Counted from the first letter of the stretch, positions 1 through 5,393 are shown. The stretch: DNA of 5,463 bases from an uncultured Clostridia bacterium (GCA_947627585.1 CANQWP010000056.1:1-5463); one strand, 5' to 3'. Translations and numbers: made by a program. Notes: generated by a model not told the origin, from the letters alone.

Positions 1-1653
1 AATTTCTTTAAGCACATTCTCTTGTGCTTTGATTGCTGTTTGATTTGCCTCTGTCGAAAGATATAAGTCATACAAAACGGGACTTTTTTCTTCAATTTTT
101 TCAATATATTCTTGTGCAAGTCCGCTTTCTTGTGCCGCTAAGGCCGTGAGTTCTTTGTCATAAAATGGCACTCCAAGTTTCTTTGCAAGCTTTTGTCCAA
201 TTTCTCGTCCGCCGGCACCATGCTCTCTTGAAATTGTTATAATAACGCCTTTATGCGAAGGCAAAATTGAAATGTTGCTTTCTGTTTTTGGTGCCTCTCG
301 TTTTGCCATTTGTTTGAACAAGAGGGTCAAGAGCACGCCGGCAACAACGCTCGTCAAGAAATCGCTGATTGGTGCTGCCCAATAGAACGGATAAATAGTT
401 TTTGTCGCCATTGGAAGCAAAATTGTCAGTGGCACAAGAAAAATAAGGTCGCGCAGCATGGCAATAAGTGTTGATTTTATAGGAGAGCCAATGGCTTGAA
501 ATAAAATTGACACAACTTTTGTAAGGCAAGTGAGCAAAATAAAGCCAAGATAAATGCGGAAAATGAGCATTCCAAATTCTGGCACTTGTGAATATCCGAA
601 AATAGCCAAAATGTATTGCGGACAGGCTTCAAAAAGAATGGTTGCAACAACACCAACAATAAGTGTTGTAAGCATGATATACTTAAAGGCCTGCTTTACT
701 CTATCATATTTCTTGGCGCCATAGTTGTAGCCCAAAATCGGCTGTCCACCCGAGGCGATCCCTATAGCGATGCTAACAACAATGCCAAACACCTTGAATG
801 CCACGTTTAAAAGACCGAGTGCAGCTTCGTTATCTGGCATATAAAAAGTCAAAATGTTGTTCGTGACAATTGAAATGATAACGATTGAGATTTGCGTAAG
901 AAAACTTGAAATTCCAAGTTTTAGACTAACCCACAGAAGTTTAAAATCCGGAATAAAACTTTTCAAGCCGAGTTTGAAGTTCTTGGATCTGAAAAAATAT
1001 GCGACGCTCAAAACAAAAGTCACAAGTTGTCCAATAAATGTCGCGAGAGCAGCACCATTCATGCCCATATTAAAGGCATAGATAAAGAGTGGGTCGAGGG
1101 CAATGTTTGTGATTGCACCCAGCGCCATTGAGAACATTGCAAATTTGGGGCTCCCGTCTGCGCGAATGATTGGATTCAACACGCAAGCCATCAAAAACAG
1201 GGGCAGGCCAATAATTATCCAGGTGGAATATTCAATGGAATATTCTAATATTTGGGCATTTTTAGCCCCGAAGCCAATTAAAATGCCTTTTCTGAATATA
1301 AAACTTATCGCCACAAGAATGATGCTTACAATCAGTCCAATTGTGATGCCCGTGCCAATAGTTTTGTGGGTGTCTTTTGTCTGATTTCGCCCTTGATTTA
1401 TGCTTATGCAGGCGGCGCTGCCGTCACCAATAAAAAGCCCGAGCGCAAGCGCAATCACTGTGAGTGGATAGACGACGGCAGTGGCACTGTTGCCAAGCAT
1501 TCCAAGGCTGGAATTGCCAATAAAAATTTGGTCGACAAGATTGTAAAGCGCCTGTATGATAAGCGAAAGCACGCAAGGAATTGAAAACATTTTCAAAAGT
1601 TTTCCAACCTTCTCCGTGCCCAAAAATTTGTTGTCAGTGCTAGATTTTTCCAT
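1..1653 (-). CDS. MATE multidrug efflux transporter fused to a cytidylate-kinase-like domain (3' end beyond window)
   Basis: One frame is open for 551 codons from ATG at 1653 to base 1, with no stop, so the C-terminus is missing. Residues about 20-445 are a MATE exporter (MepA/NorM-like): the N-lobe has the typical QALYNLVDQIFIGN stretch near residue 33, and the second lobe has GIASGGQPILGYNYGAKKYD near 298-317, a hallmark of the family. Such membrane proteins use a cation gradient to export drugs or metabolites. After a polar linker (about 446-465) comes ITISREHGAGGREIG (about 472-486), then KKLGVPFYDKEL and AAQESGLAQEYIEKIEEKSP. This is the start of a Cytidylate_kin2-type domain, whose nucleotide-binding loop reads GAGGR rather than the classical GKS/T. 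The family is usually around 200 residues, so roughly half lies outside. The start is well supported: AAGGAG at 1659-1664, 5 bases before ATG. The transporter call is very secure and the kinase-like call secure. The kinase's substrate and the role of the fusion are unknown. Confidence 0.93.
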   Translation of the reverse strand, partial: MEKSSTDNKFLGTEKVGKLLKMFSIPCVLSLIIQALYNLVDQIFIGNSSLGMLGNSATAVVYPLTVIALALGLFIGDGSAACISINQGRNQTKDTHKTIGTGITIGLIVSIILVAISFIFRKGILIGFGAKNAQILEYSIEYSTWIIIGLPLFLMACVLNPIIRADGSPKFAMFSMALGAITNIALDPLFIYAFNMGMNGAALATFIGQLVTFVLSVAYFFRSKNFKLGLKSFIPDFKLLWVSLKLGISSFLTQISIVIISIVTNNILTFYMPDNEAALGLLNVAFKVFGIVVSIAIGIASGGQPILGYNYGAKKYDRVKQAFKYIMLTTLIVGVVATILFEACPQYILAIFGYSQVPEFGMLIFRIYLGFILLTCLTKVVSILFQAIGSPIKSTLIAMLRDLIFLVPLTILLPMATKTIYPFYWAAPISDFLTSVVAGVLLTLLFKQMAKREAPKTESNISILPSHKGVIITISREHGAGGREIGQKLAKKLGVPFYDKELTALAAQESGLAQEYIEKIEEKSPVLYDLYLSTEANQTAIKAQENVLKEI

Positions 1654-1674
1654 ACTTTCTCCTTTTTGCTGCAC

Positions 1675-1709
1675 AAAAAAACAGCAGTCTTCAATCACGC
1701 CTGCTGTTT
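1675..1709 (-). terminator. Intrinsic-terminator-like hairpin in the leader of the MATE fusion gene (possible attenuator)
   Basis: Read on the minus strand, AAACAGCAG (1679-1687 complement of the downstream arm; upstream arm at 1701-1709) and CTGCTGTTT form a perfect 9-bp stem around a 13-base loop, followed at once by a run of seven T (three of them within the stem). It lies between a likely promoter and the AAGGAG site of the MATE gene, so it would stop transcription before the gene. The downstream arm (TGCTG) can also pair with CAGCA at 1668-1672 just before the ribosome binding site, giving a weak 5-bp competing stem. The hairpin is seen directly; the attenuation role is inference. The plus strand has only TTTC after the stem, so it is directional. 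Confidence 0.6.
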
Positions 1710-1723
1710 CTGGTGTTTATACG

Positions 1724-1736
1724 CAAATCGGATTTG
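1724..1736. promoter_or_regulatory. 13-base dyad just downstream of the MATE promoter (candidate operator)
   Basis: CAAATC and GATTTG flank a single base, giving a perfect inverted repeat about 5-17 bases after the predicted transcription start. A wider GTTTA/TAAAC pair (1715-1719 and 1737-1741) surrounds it slightly off centre. The position would suit a repressor site or a small RNA stem. No regulator is encoded nearby, and in A/T-rich DNA a dyad this short can arise by chance. Confidence 0.25.
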
Positions 1737-1747
1737 TAAACATATTG

Positions 1748-1779
1748 ATTATATCACAAAACTTTCCAAATTGTGCCAA
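1748..1779 (-). promoter_or_regulatory. Extended -10 promoter for the MATE fusion gene
   Basis: The minus strand reads TGATATAAT (1748-1756), a perfect -10 hexamer TATAAT with the TGn extension. The best -35-like hexamer, TTGGCA (1774-1779), is 20 bases away, which is too far to be ideal, but extended -10 promoters tolerate a poor -35. The predicted start near 1741 gives a leader of about 88 bases that contains a dyad and the leader hairpin. Confidence 0.55.
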
Positions 1780-1793
1780 AAATTTTCATGTTT

Positions 1794-1865
1794 TCAAGAA
1801 AATTTACATTTCAAAAGCTTTGAAAATCTCCATAAAAAGGTCCGCGCTTGTATTATCTTTTTCAT
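1794..1865 (-). CDS. Possible 23-residue basic peptide of unknown function
   Basis: ATG at 1865 is preceded by AAGGAG (1870-1875) at only 4 bases, and the frame runs 23 codons to TGA. The peptide begins MKKIIQARTFLWRF and has lysines and arginines spread among hydrophobic residues, giving a strong positive charge. It lies downstream of the GNAT gene on the same strand and could be its last cistron. The frame one base over (stop at 1804-1806) reads SADLFMEIFKAFEM at its end, which looks more like normal protein, but it has no start and is open only back to a stop at 1915. The stretch may therefore be the remnant of a lost gene, and the ribosome-binding match chance. No family is recognised. 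Confidence 0.22.
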   Translation of the reverse strand: MKKIIQARTFLWRFSKLLKCKFS

Positions 1866-1900
1866 ATTTCTCCTTTTTTGGATTTTTGAATTGAAAGCCG

Positions 1901-2374
1901 TTATAAATTTCTTGTCATGTCCATAAATCTCGTGTGATAGCCGTTTCGTTCATAAAACTCAAGGGCGTGATCGTTGTATCCAAACACCCCGATGAGTATG
2001 TTTTTGCAGCCTTGCTCCCGAAAATGTTTTTCCATAGCTTTCAAAAGCTCCTTGCCATAGCCCTTTGCCCTGCAATTTTTTGAAACAACAAGTTCGGTGA
2101 CTTCGCCTCTTTTTGGCGCATGAAATCCATATTCAAACGACTCTTCGCAAATCAACCCAACAATCAGCCCAACGGCCCTTCCATTTTCTTCATACAAAAA
2201 CATTTTTCCGTTGTGCTGTTCAATCTCTTTTTTTGTCTTCTCAAAATATTCTTCGCGAAAATTTGGCGTCAAAATATTAAAGCCTTCTTTGTCAATGCTT
2301 GCAATAAATTCTTGCAACTCCACAAACAAGTCCTTGATTTCTTCGTCGTGGCGGCCATTGTTCTCAACAACCAT
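1901..2374 (-). CDS. GNAT-family N-acetyltransferase
   Basis: A 157-residue protein, a normal length for a single GNAT domain, with no membrane segments. Acetyl-CoA binding is indicated by motif A at about residues 93-111 (TELVVSKNCRAKGYGKELL), where RAKGYG is the pyrophosphate-binding R/Q-x-x-G-x-G/A signature on the beta4-alpha3 turn. It is preceded by the beta strands of the FLYEENGRAVGLIVG region (59-73). The C-terminal YNDHALEFYERNGY (133-146) is motif B, with the tyrosine that often acts as general acid. GNAT enzymes move an acetyl group to amines of small molecules or proteins; the substrate cannot be read here. ATG at 2374 has AAGGGT (2381-2386) 6 bases upstream. The gene follows the flavodoxin stop by 21 bases and is likely the third gene of its operon. 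Confidence 0.9.
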   Translation of the reverse strand: MVVENNGRHDEEIKDLFVELQEFIASIDKEGFNILTPNFREEYFEKTKKEIEQHNGKMFLYEENGRAVGLIVGLICEESFEYGFHAPKRGEVTELVVSKNCRAKGYGKELLKAMEKHFREQGCKNILIGVFGYNDHALEFYERNGYHTRFMDMTRNL

Positions 2375-2395
2375 TTTTCTACCCTTGCGTTGTTT

Positions 2396-2872
2396 TTATA
2401 ATCTCAACCCTTTGACCCACGAAGCAAGTGCGGCTTCGCTTGGGTTGCCATTCAAAAGTTTCCCTTCTTTGATTGTGGCTTTTGGCGCGCTTGGCTGCAA
2501 AAATTTGACAGTTTGCCCAAAGCCGCTCCCGCCCGAAGTGGCAAACAAAACAATTGTCTTGCCGGAAAAATCATAACTTTCCAAAAATGTGTTGATGATT
2601 GTTGGCGCAACATACCACCAAATTGGAAAGCCCAAAAAGATGACATCATATTTTGATGTGTCCAAATTTTTGCGCACAATCTCTGGGCGCGAACTTTTAT
2701 CCGCCATTTCGAGGCTCGAGCGCGACTTTTTGTCCATCCAATTCAAGTCGGCGTCCGTATATGGCGCTTTTGGCGTGATCTCAAAAAGCTCTGCCTCCGC
2801 CACTTTTGAAAGTCTCTCTGCCACCATTTTTGTTGTGCCGCTGGCACTGAAATAAGCGACTAGTTTTTTCAT
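2396..2872 (-). CDS. Flavodoxin (FMN-binding electron carrier or small flavoprotein)
   Basis: A 158-residue cytosolic flavodoxin fold. The N-terminal strand MKKLVAYFSASGTTKMVAERL (from residue 1) holds the FMN-phosphate loop SASGTTK (9-15). YDVIFLGFPIWWYVAP (75-90) carries the tryptophan/tyrosine-rich second flavin loop, and TIVLFATSGGSGFGQT (106-121) the third. The length and the SASGTT and PIWWYVAP signatures match the Flavodoxin_4-type proteins common in gut Firmicutes and Bacteroidetes, often annotated as flavodoxin or NADPH-dependent reductase. The partner reductase is not in the window. ATG at 2872 has AAGGAG (2879-2884) at 6 bases. The gene starts 31 bases after the hydrolase stop, which fits cotranscription; hydrolases of this type often sit beside flavodoxins (from general knowledge, not tested here). 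Confidence 0.93.
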   Translation of the reverse strand: MKKLVAYFSASGTTKMVAERLSKVAEAELFEITPKAPYTDADLNWMDKKSRSSLEMADKSSRPEIVRKNLDTSKYDVIFLGFPIWWYVAPTIINTFLESYDFSGKTIVLFATSGGSGFGQTVKFLQPSAPKATIKEGKLLNGNPSEAALASWVKGLRL

Positions 2873-2903
2873 ATCAATCTCCTTTTTATAAATAATTTTT
2901 ATC

Positions 2904-3914
2904 TCACTTTTTATTCTTCAAGCTTTTTTCGCTCTCAAAACTTTTGTTGAAGAAATCCACCATTTTTTTGAAAGGAATGATGTCAACTTTGTCATAAAGA
3001 TCGGTGTGGACAGCGTTTGGAATAAGCAAAAGTTCTTTGTTTTTTGCAAATTTGCTGTTTTTTGTCATTTTTTCATATGCATCTTTGGAAAAATAGCACG
3101 AATGCGCCTTTTCGCCATGCACAATCAAGACCGGAGACCTGATCTCGTTGATGTATGACAAAATTTTTGTGTTGATGAAAGACAGCGCTGAGGTTTTGTT
3201 CCACCCTCCGTTTGAGTTCAGCGAGCGTTTGTGATAGCCGCGTGGAGTTTTGTAATAATCATAATAATCTTTCATAAAGAAAGGCGCATCCTCCGGCAAC
3301 GGATCAACTACGCCGCCGGCAAGTTCATATTTTCCATTTCGAAAATCAGCGATCCTCTGTTCGTTAAGGGCTTTTTTCAGCTCAAATCTTGCTTCTTCAT
3401 TGTCATTGGCATCAAAATAACCGTTTGCATTCACTCTGCTCATGTCATACATTGTGGACGCAACCGTCGCCTTGATTCGCGTGTCGATTGCGGCTGCGTT
3501 CAAAGCCATGCCTCCCCAGCCACAAATCCCAACAATCCCGATTTTGTTTGCGTCGACGTCCTTTTGCGTTGACAAAAAGTCAACTGCGGCCTGGAAGTCT
3601 TCCGTGTTTATGTCCGGACTTGCCACATATCTTGGCTTTCCGCCACTTTCGCCCGTGAAAGAGGGGTCCAAGGCAACTGTCAAAAAACCTTGCTTTGCAA
3701 GTTCTTGGGCATAAAGGCCAGAGGCTTGCTCTTTCACTGCCCCAAAAGGGCCACAAACAGCAATCGCTGGGAATGGCCCGCCACTTTTTGGCATATATAA
3801 ATCGCCGACTAATGTTATTCCAAAGCGATTGGTAAATTTCACTTTTTTGTGCTTGACCTGTTCACTTTTTGGAAAGGTCTTGTCCCAAAACAAAGAATTT
3901 GAAACTTTTGACAT
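2904..3914 (-). CDS. Alpha/beta hydrolase, YcjY / dienelactone-hydrolase-like
   Basis: A 336-residue alpha/beta hydrolase. Family features in order: PFPAIAVCGPFGAVKEQASGLYAQELAKQGF (47-77, first strand and oxyanion region), ALDPSFTGESGG (81-92), the nucleophile elbow IGIVGICGWGGMALNAAA (125-142), then PVLIVHGEKAHSCYFSKDAY (261-280) and the catalytic-histidine loop IPNAVHTDLYD (298-308). The likely nucleophile is Cys131, as in dienelactone hydrolases, not the usual serine. The residue two after it is Trp, so the textbook G-x-S/C-x-G pattern is not kept, although this variant seems usual in the YcjY-like group. Probable acid residue unresolved; histidine His303. Substrate unknown (an ester or thioester is likely). 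ATG at 3914 is chosen because GGAGGAG (3917-3923) lies just upstream. A longer frame from 4067 overlaps the GlmU-like gene and is rejected. First gene of a three-gene operon. Confidence 0.9.
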   Translation of the reverse strand: MSKVSNSLFWDKTFPKSEQVKHKKVKFTNRFGITLVGDLYMPKSGGPFPAIAVCGPFGAVKEQASGLYAQELAKQGFLTVALDPSFTGESGGKPRYVASPDINTEDFQAAVDFLSTQKDVDANKIGIVGICGWGGMALNAAAIDTRIKATVASTMYDMSRVNANGYFDANDNEEARFELKKALNEQRIADFRNGKYELAGGVVDPLPEDAPFFMKDYYDYYKTPRGYHKRSLNSNGGWNKTSALSFINTKILSYINEIRSPVLIVHGEKAHSCYFSKDAYEKMTKNSKFAKNKELLLIPNAVHTDLYDKVDIIPFKKMVDFFNKSFESEKSLKNKK

Positions 3915-3939
3915 ATCTCCTCCACTTTTGATATGTCTC

Positions 3940-3968
3940 AGTTTAAACAAATTCCAATTTTTTGTCAA
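3940..3968 (-). promoter_or_regulatory. Sigma-A-type promoter of the hydrolase-flavodoxin-GNAT operon
   Basis: On the minus strand a perfect -35 TTGACA (3963-3968) is followed after exactly 17 bases by TAAACT (3940-3945). The -35 overlaps the TGA stop of the GlmU-like gene (3965-3967). The start is predicted near 3933, giving a leader of about 19 bases that includes the strong GGAGGAG site. The operon can thus be expressed independently of the upstream gene. Confidence 0.7.
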
Positions 3969-4561
3969 ATGTTTTTTGGACTTCGCTGTGGTTTGTTCTC
4001 TTGCCTCACGCGGCCAATCACAAAATCGCCCTCTTCGGTGTTCTTGGTCACGGTCGTGCCGGCGCAAACATATGTGTCGTCGGCGATTTCCACCGGCGCA
4101 ATCACATTGACGTTGCAGCCAAGAAAAACGTTGTTGCCCACTTTTGAGTGATGTTTTTCTTTGCCGTCAAAGTTCGCAAACACCACTCCGCACCCAATGT
4201 TGACATTTTCGCCAAGTTCGACATCACCGACATATGAAAGATGAGCCATTTTGCAACCGCGCGCAATCGTGGCGTTTTTCAGCTCCACAAACGCGCCGAC
4301 CTTGACTTCGTCCGCCACAATGCACCCCAGACGCACATTTGCAAACGGCCCAATTTTGCAATTTTTGCCGAATTGGCTTTTTTCGATTTTTGATTTCTCC
4401 ACTTCGCACCCATCGCCCAGCACAGCATCGATCAAAACGGTGCCGCTTTTCAAAACGCAGCCGTCGCCCACAAAACTGTCGCCCAAAATTTTGACATTTT
4501 CTTCAATTTTGACCTTTTTGCCAACCACGGCTGTCTTTTCAATTTCAACATTTTTTCTCAT
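3965..4561 (-). CDS. Stand-alone GlmU-type acetyltransferase domain (left-handed beta helix)
   Basis: A 198-residue protein made of hexapeptide repeats, aligning with the C-terminal half of bifunctional GlmU, which acetylates glucosamine-1-phosphate from acetyl-CoA on the way to UDP-GlcNAc for the cell wall. The nucleotidyltransferase half of GlmU (about 230 residues) is absent. By alignment from memory to E. coli GlmU (constant offset of 256), the catalytic and substrate residues are kept: Arg77 (R333), Lys95 (K351), His107 (catalytic H363), Tyr110 (Y366), Asn121 (N377), Asn130 (N386) and Lys136 (K392). On the acetyl-CoA side Ala167 and Arg184 are kept, while Ser405 becomes Cys149 and Ala380 becomes Cys124. 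The start is uncertain: ATG at 4561 begins the repeats but has no clear Shine-Dalgarno, unlike all its neighbours. A TTG 12 codons upstream would add a phenylalanine-rich stretch read from a hairpin and is unlikely. Another hexapeptide acyltransferase with a related sugar substrate is possible. Confidence 0.85.
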   Translation of the reverse strand: MRKNVEIEKTAVVGKKVKIEENVKILGDSFVGDGCVLKSGTVLIDAVLGDGCEVEKSKIEKSQFGKNCKIGPFANVRLGCIVADEVKVGAFVELKNATIARGCKMAHLSYVGDVELGENVNIGCGVVFANFDGKEKHHSKVGNNVFLGCNVNVIAPVEIADDTYVCAGTTVTKNTEEGDFVIGRVRQENKPQRSPKNI

Positions 4562-4575
4562 GTGCTTTTTGTATG

Positions 4576-4617
4576 AAAAAAAGAAGAAAAACGTCAAAGA
4601 AAAACTTTGACATTTTC
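4576..4617 (-). terminator. Terminator-like hairpin in the leader of the GlmU-like gene
   Basis: On the minus strand the arms at 4605-4617 and 4587-4599 form a 13-pair stem (a GTCAAAG/CTTTGAC core, one internal and one terminal G-U pair, A-T extension) with a TTTTT loop. A T-rich tract interrupted by two C (4576-4586) follows. It lies 15-56 bases upstream of the ATG, with no upstream minus-strand gene whose transcript it could end. It is either an attenuator or a chance product of A/T-rich DNA. The stem is weak in G/C. Confidence 0.4.
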
Positions 4618-4765
4618 AAAGAACTTTTTTGCAATAAAAAACAAACAAATATTGCAAAAATATAAGCAAAAAAAAACAAAAATTGTGCAAAAAAAGCCGC
4701 ATTTTTTGCGTTTTTTGTGAAATTTATTATTCGTGCATATTCGACAAAATGGGAAAAAATAATTT
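4618..4765. other. A/T-rich divergent intergenic region with a small symmetric hairpin
   Basis: The region between the divergent GlmU-like and 104-residue-protein genes holds no credible coding frame. The only clear structure is CGCA/TGCG (4698-4701 and 4707-4710) around five T, flanked by seven A on the left and six T on the right. This could end transcription weakly in either direction. No convincing minus-strand promoter was found; TTATAT- and TAATAA-like hexamers exist but lack well-spaced -35 partners. Confidence 0.35.
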
Positions 4766-4794
4766 TTGTTTTATGTCAAATTTTGTTGTAAACT
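4766..4794 (+). promoter_or_regulatory. Promoter of the 104-residue-protein gene
   Basis: TTGTTT (4766-4771) and TAAACT (4789-4794) are separated by 17 bases, with a predicted start near 4801. This gives a short leader that begins just before the AAGGAG site at 4805-4810. The -10 hexamer is identical to that of the hydrolase operon promoter. Confidence 0.5.
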
Positions 4795-4817
4795 GACAGT
4801 GCAAAAGGAGAAAAAGT

Positions 4818-5132
4818 ATGATAAACAAAAACGATATTTTGAAAACAATAGCCCAAAAAGCCAAGCGTCGCCTTGTCGGCAAAGAGCAGCCCACAACCGC
4901 AAAAATCAAAGTGATCTCAAATGAGGACGAAGACTTCAAGAGCAAGGTCGAGTTTTTGCTTTCACAAGAGACTTTGGTGACAAACCCTGTGCATTATTTG
5001 ATTGACGAAAAAATCTTTTCAAAAATGAACGACAACGAGCGCGAGTTCTATCTTCTTTCCACCTTGGACAAATACACCGCCCTGCGCCACCAACTTGAAA
5101 AGTCCCAAGACGACACAAAATTTTGCATATAA
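4818..5132 (+). CDS. Conserved-looking small protein of unknown function (104 residues)
   Basis: ATG at 4818 follows AAGGAG (4805-4810) at 7 bases, and the gene has its own promoter and terminator, so it is very likely real. I do not recognise the family with confidence. The protein is soluble, with no signal peptide or membrane segment. It has a basic N-terminal helix (INKNDILKTIAQKAKRRLVG, 2-21), a short linker rich in Q, P and T, and a strand-like KIKVISNEDEDF (29-40) with an acidic cluster. A helix follows (KSKVEFLLSQ, 41-50), then TNPVHYLIDEKIFSKM (55-70) and a charged C-terminal helix (NEREFYLLSTLDKYTALRHQLEK, 73-95), ending FCI with a single cysteine. The layout resembles a small helical adaptor or regulatory protein, but no function can be assigned. 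It is transcribed convergently toward the 16S gene. Confidence 0.8.
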   Translation: MINKNDILKTIAQKAKRRLVGKEQPTTAKIKVISNEDEDFKSKVEFLLSQETLVTNPVHYLIDEKIFSKMNDNEREFYLLSTLDKYTALRHQLEKSQDDTKFCI

Positions 5133-5203
5133 GAACTGAAACAATATAAAAAAGACTGAAATTAATCTGTCTATTTCCAATATGTAAAAACAAAAAAGCA
5201 AAT

Positions 5204-5237
5204 AAAAAAACAGAGACGAAAATCTCTGTTTTTTTTT
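5204..5237. terminator. Bidirectional intrinsic terminator between the 104-residue-protein gene and the 16S rRNA gene
   Basis: CAGAGA (5211-5216) and TCTCTG (5223-5228) form a 6-bp core around CGAAAA. The core is extended by seven A on the left (5204-5210) against nine T on the right (5229-5237). Read plus, it ends the small-protein gene with a nine-T tract; read minus, it ends the 16S transcript with a seven-T tract. It is the strongest terminator in the window. Confidence 0.85.
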
Positions 5238-5393
5238 ACAATCAACAGTGTAAGGACAAGAAGTTTTGTAAGTTGTCTTGTCAGTGGAGCTCGTAGCTCC
5301 GTTTTAGGTGGTTGTTTGAATTAAGTTGGGCTTGTTGCCCTTCCTAATTCCTCCACCGAGGTTTGTTCCCAAACCCCTCGACCATTCTCTTTA
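5238..5393 (-). other. 16S rRNA 3' trailer: structured, without tRNA or 23S
   Basis: This stretch directly follows the 16S 3' end on the minus strand and contains no tRNA-like cloverleaf and no 23S start. It can fold into several stems: CGAGG..TTTG/CAAACCTCG (5357-5380, with a two-base bulge); a GAATTA..GGGC/GCCC..TAATTC stem (5318-5350) enclosed by GGTGG/CCACC (5307-5311 and 5353-5357); a perfect GGAGCT/AGCTCC hairpin with a 3-base loop (5286-5300); and GACAAGA/TCTTGTC (5255-5282). The proximal part probably takes part in 16S 3' processing with the 5' leader, which is outside the window. Confidence 0.55.

Noticed and set aside
1222..1254. Repeated GAATATTC in the MATE gene
   Set aside because: It simply encodes the short protein repeat EYSIEYS in a transmembrane-flanking segment; there is no sign of a mobile or regulatory element.
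1717..1743. Eight-residue leader peptide (MFTNPICV) before the MATE leader hairpin
   Set aside because: Its ATG lies at or slightly upstream of the predicted transcription start and has no ribosome binding site, so translation is unlikely.
1809..1825. TTTCAAA/TTTGAAA palindrome downstream of the GNAT gene as a terminator
   Set aside because: The stem has almost no G/C pairs and no clean T-tract follows it, so it is not convincing as a terminator.
854..1894. Several plus-strand open frames of 70-110 codons
   Set aside because: They lie antisense to the MATE gene or in A/T-rich intergenic DNA, lack Shine-Dalgarno sites and show no family features.
3915..4067. N-terminal extension of the hydrolase reading frame back to an ATG at 4067
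   Set aside because: It overlaps the well-supported GlmU-like gene in another frame, has an arginine-rich non-family composition, and the ATG at 3914 has a strong GGAGGAG site and its own promoter.
4562..4597. TTG start for the GlmU-like gene giving an N-terminal phenylalanine run
   Set aside because: The extension is translated from the T-tract of a hairpin, has no ribosome binding site, and precedes the natural beginning of the hexapeptide repeats.
3231..4610. Plus-strand frames opposite the hydrolase and GlmU-like genes
   Set aside because: They are antisense shadows of genes with clear protein families and have no ribosome binding sites or recognisable domains.
4774..4798. TGTCA and TGACA inverted pair over the promoter of the 104-residue-protein gene
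   Set aside because: Only five bases per arm with no extension; expected by chance in this composition and not supported as an operator.
5238..5393. tRNA gene in the 16S trailer
   Set aside because: The stems present do not form a cloverleaf, and no TTCGA-type T-loop or CCA end is seen.
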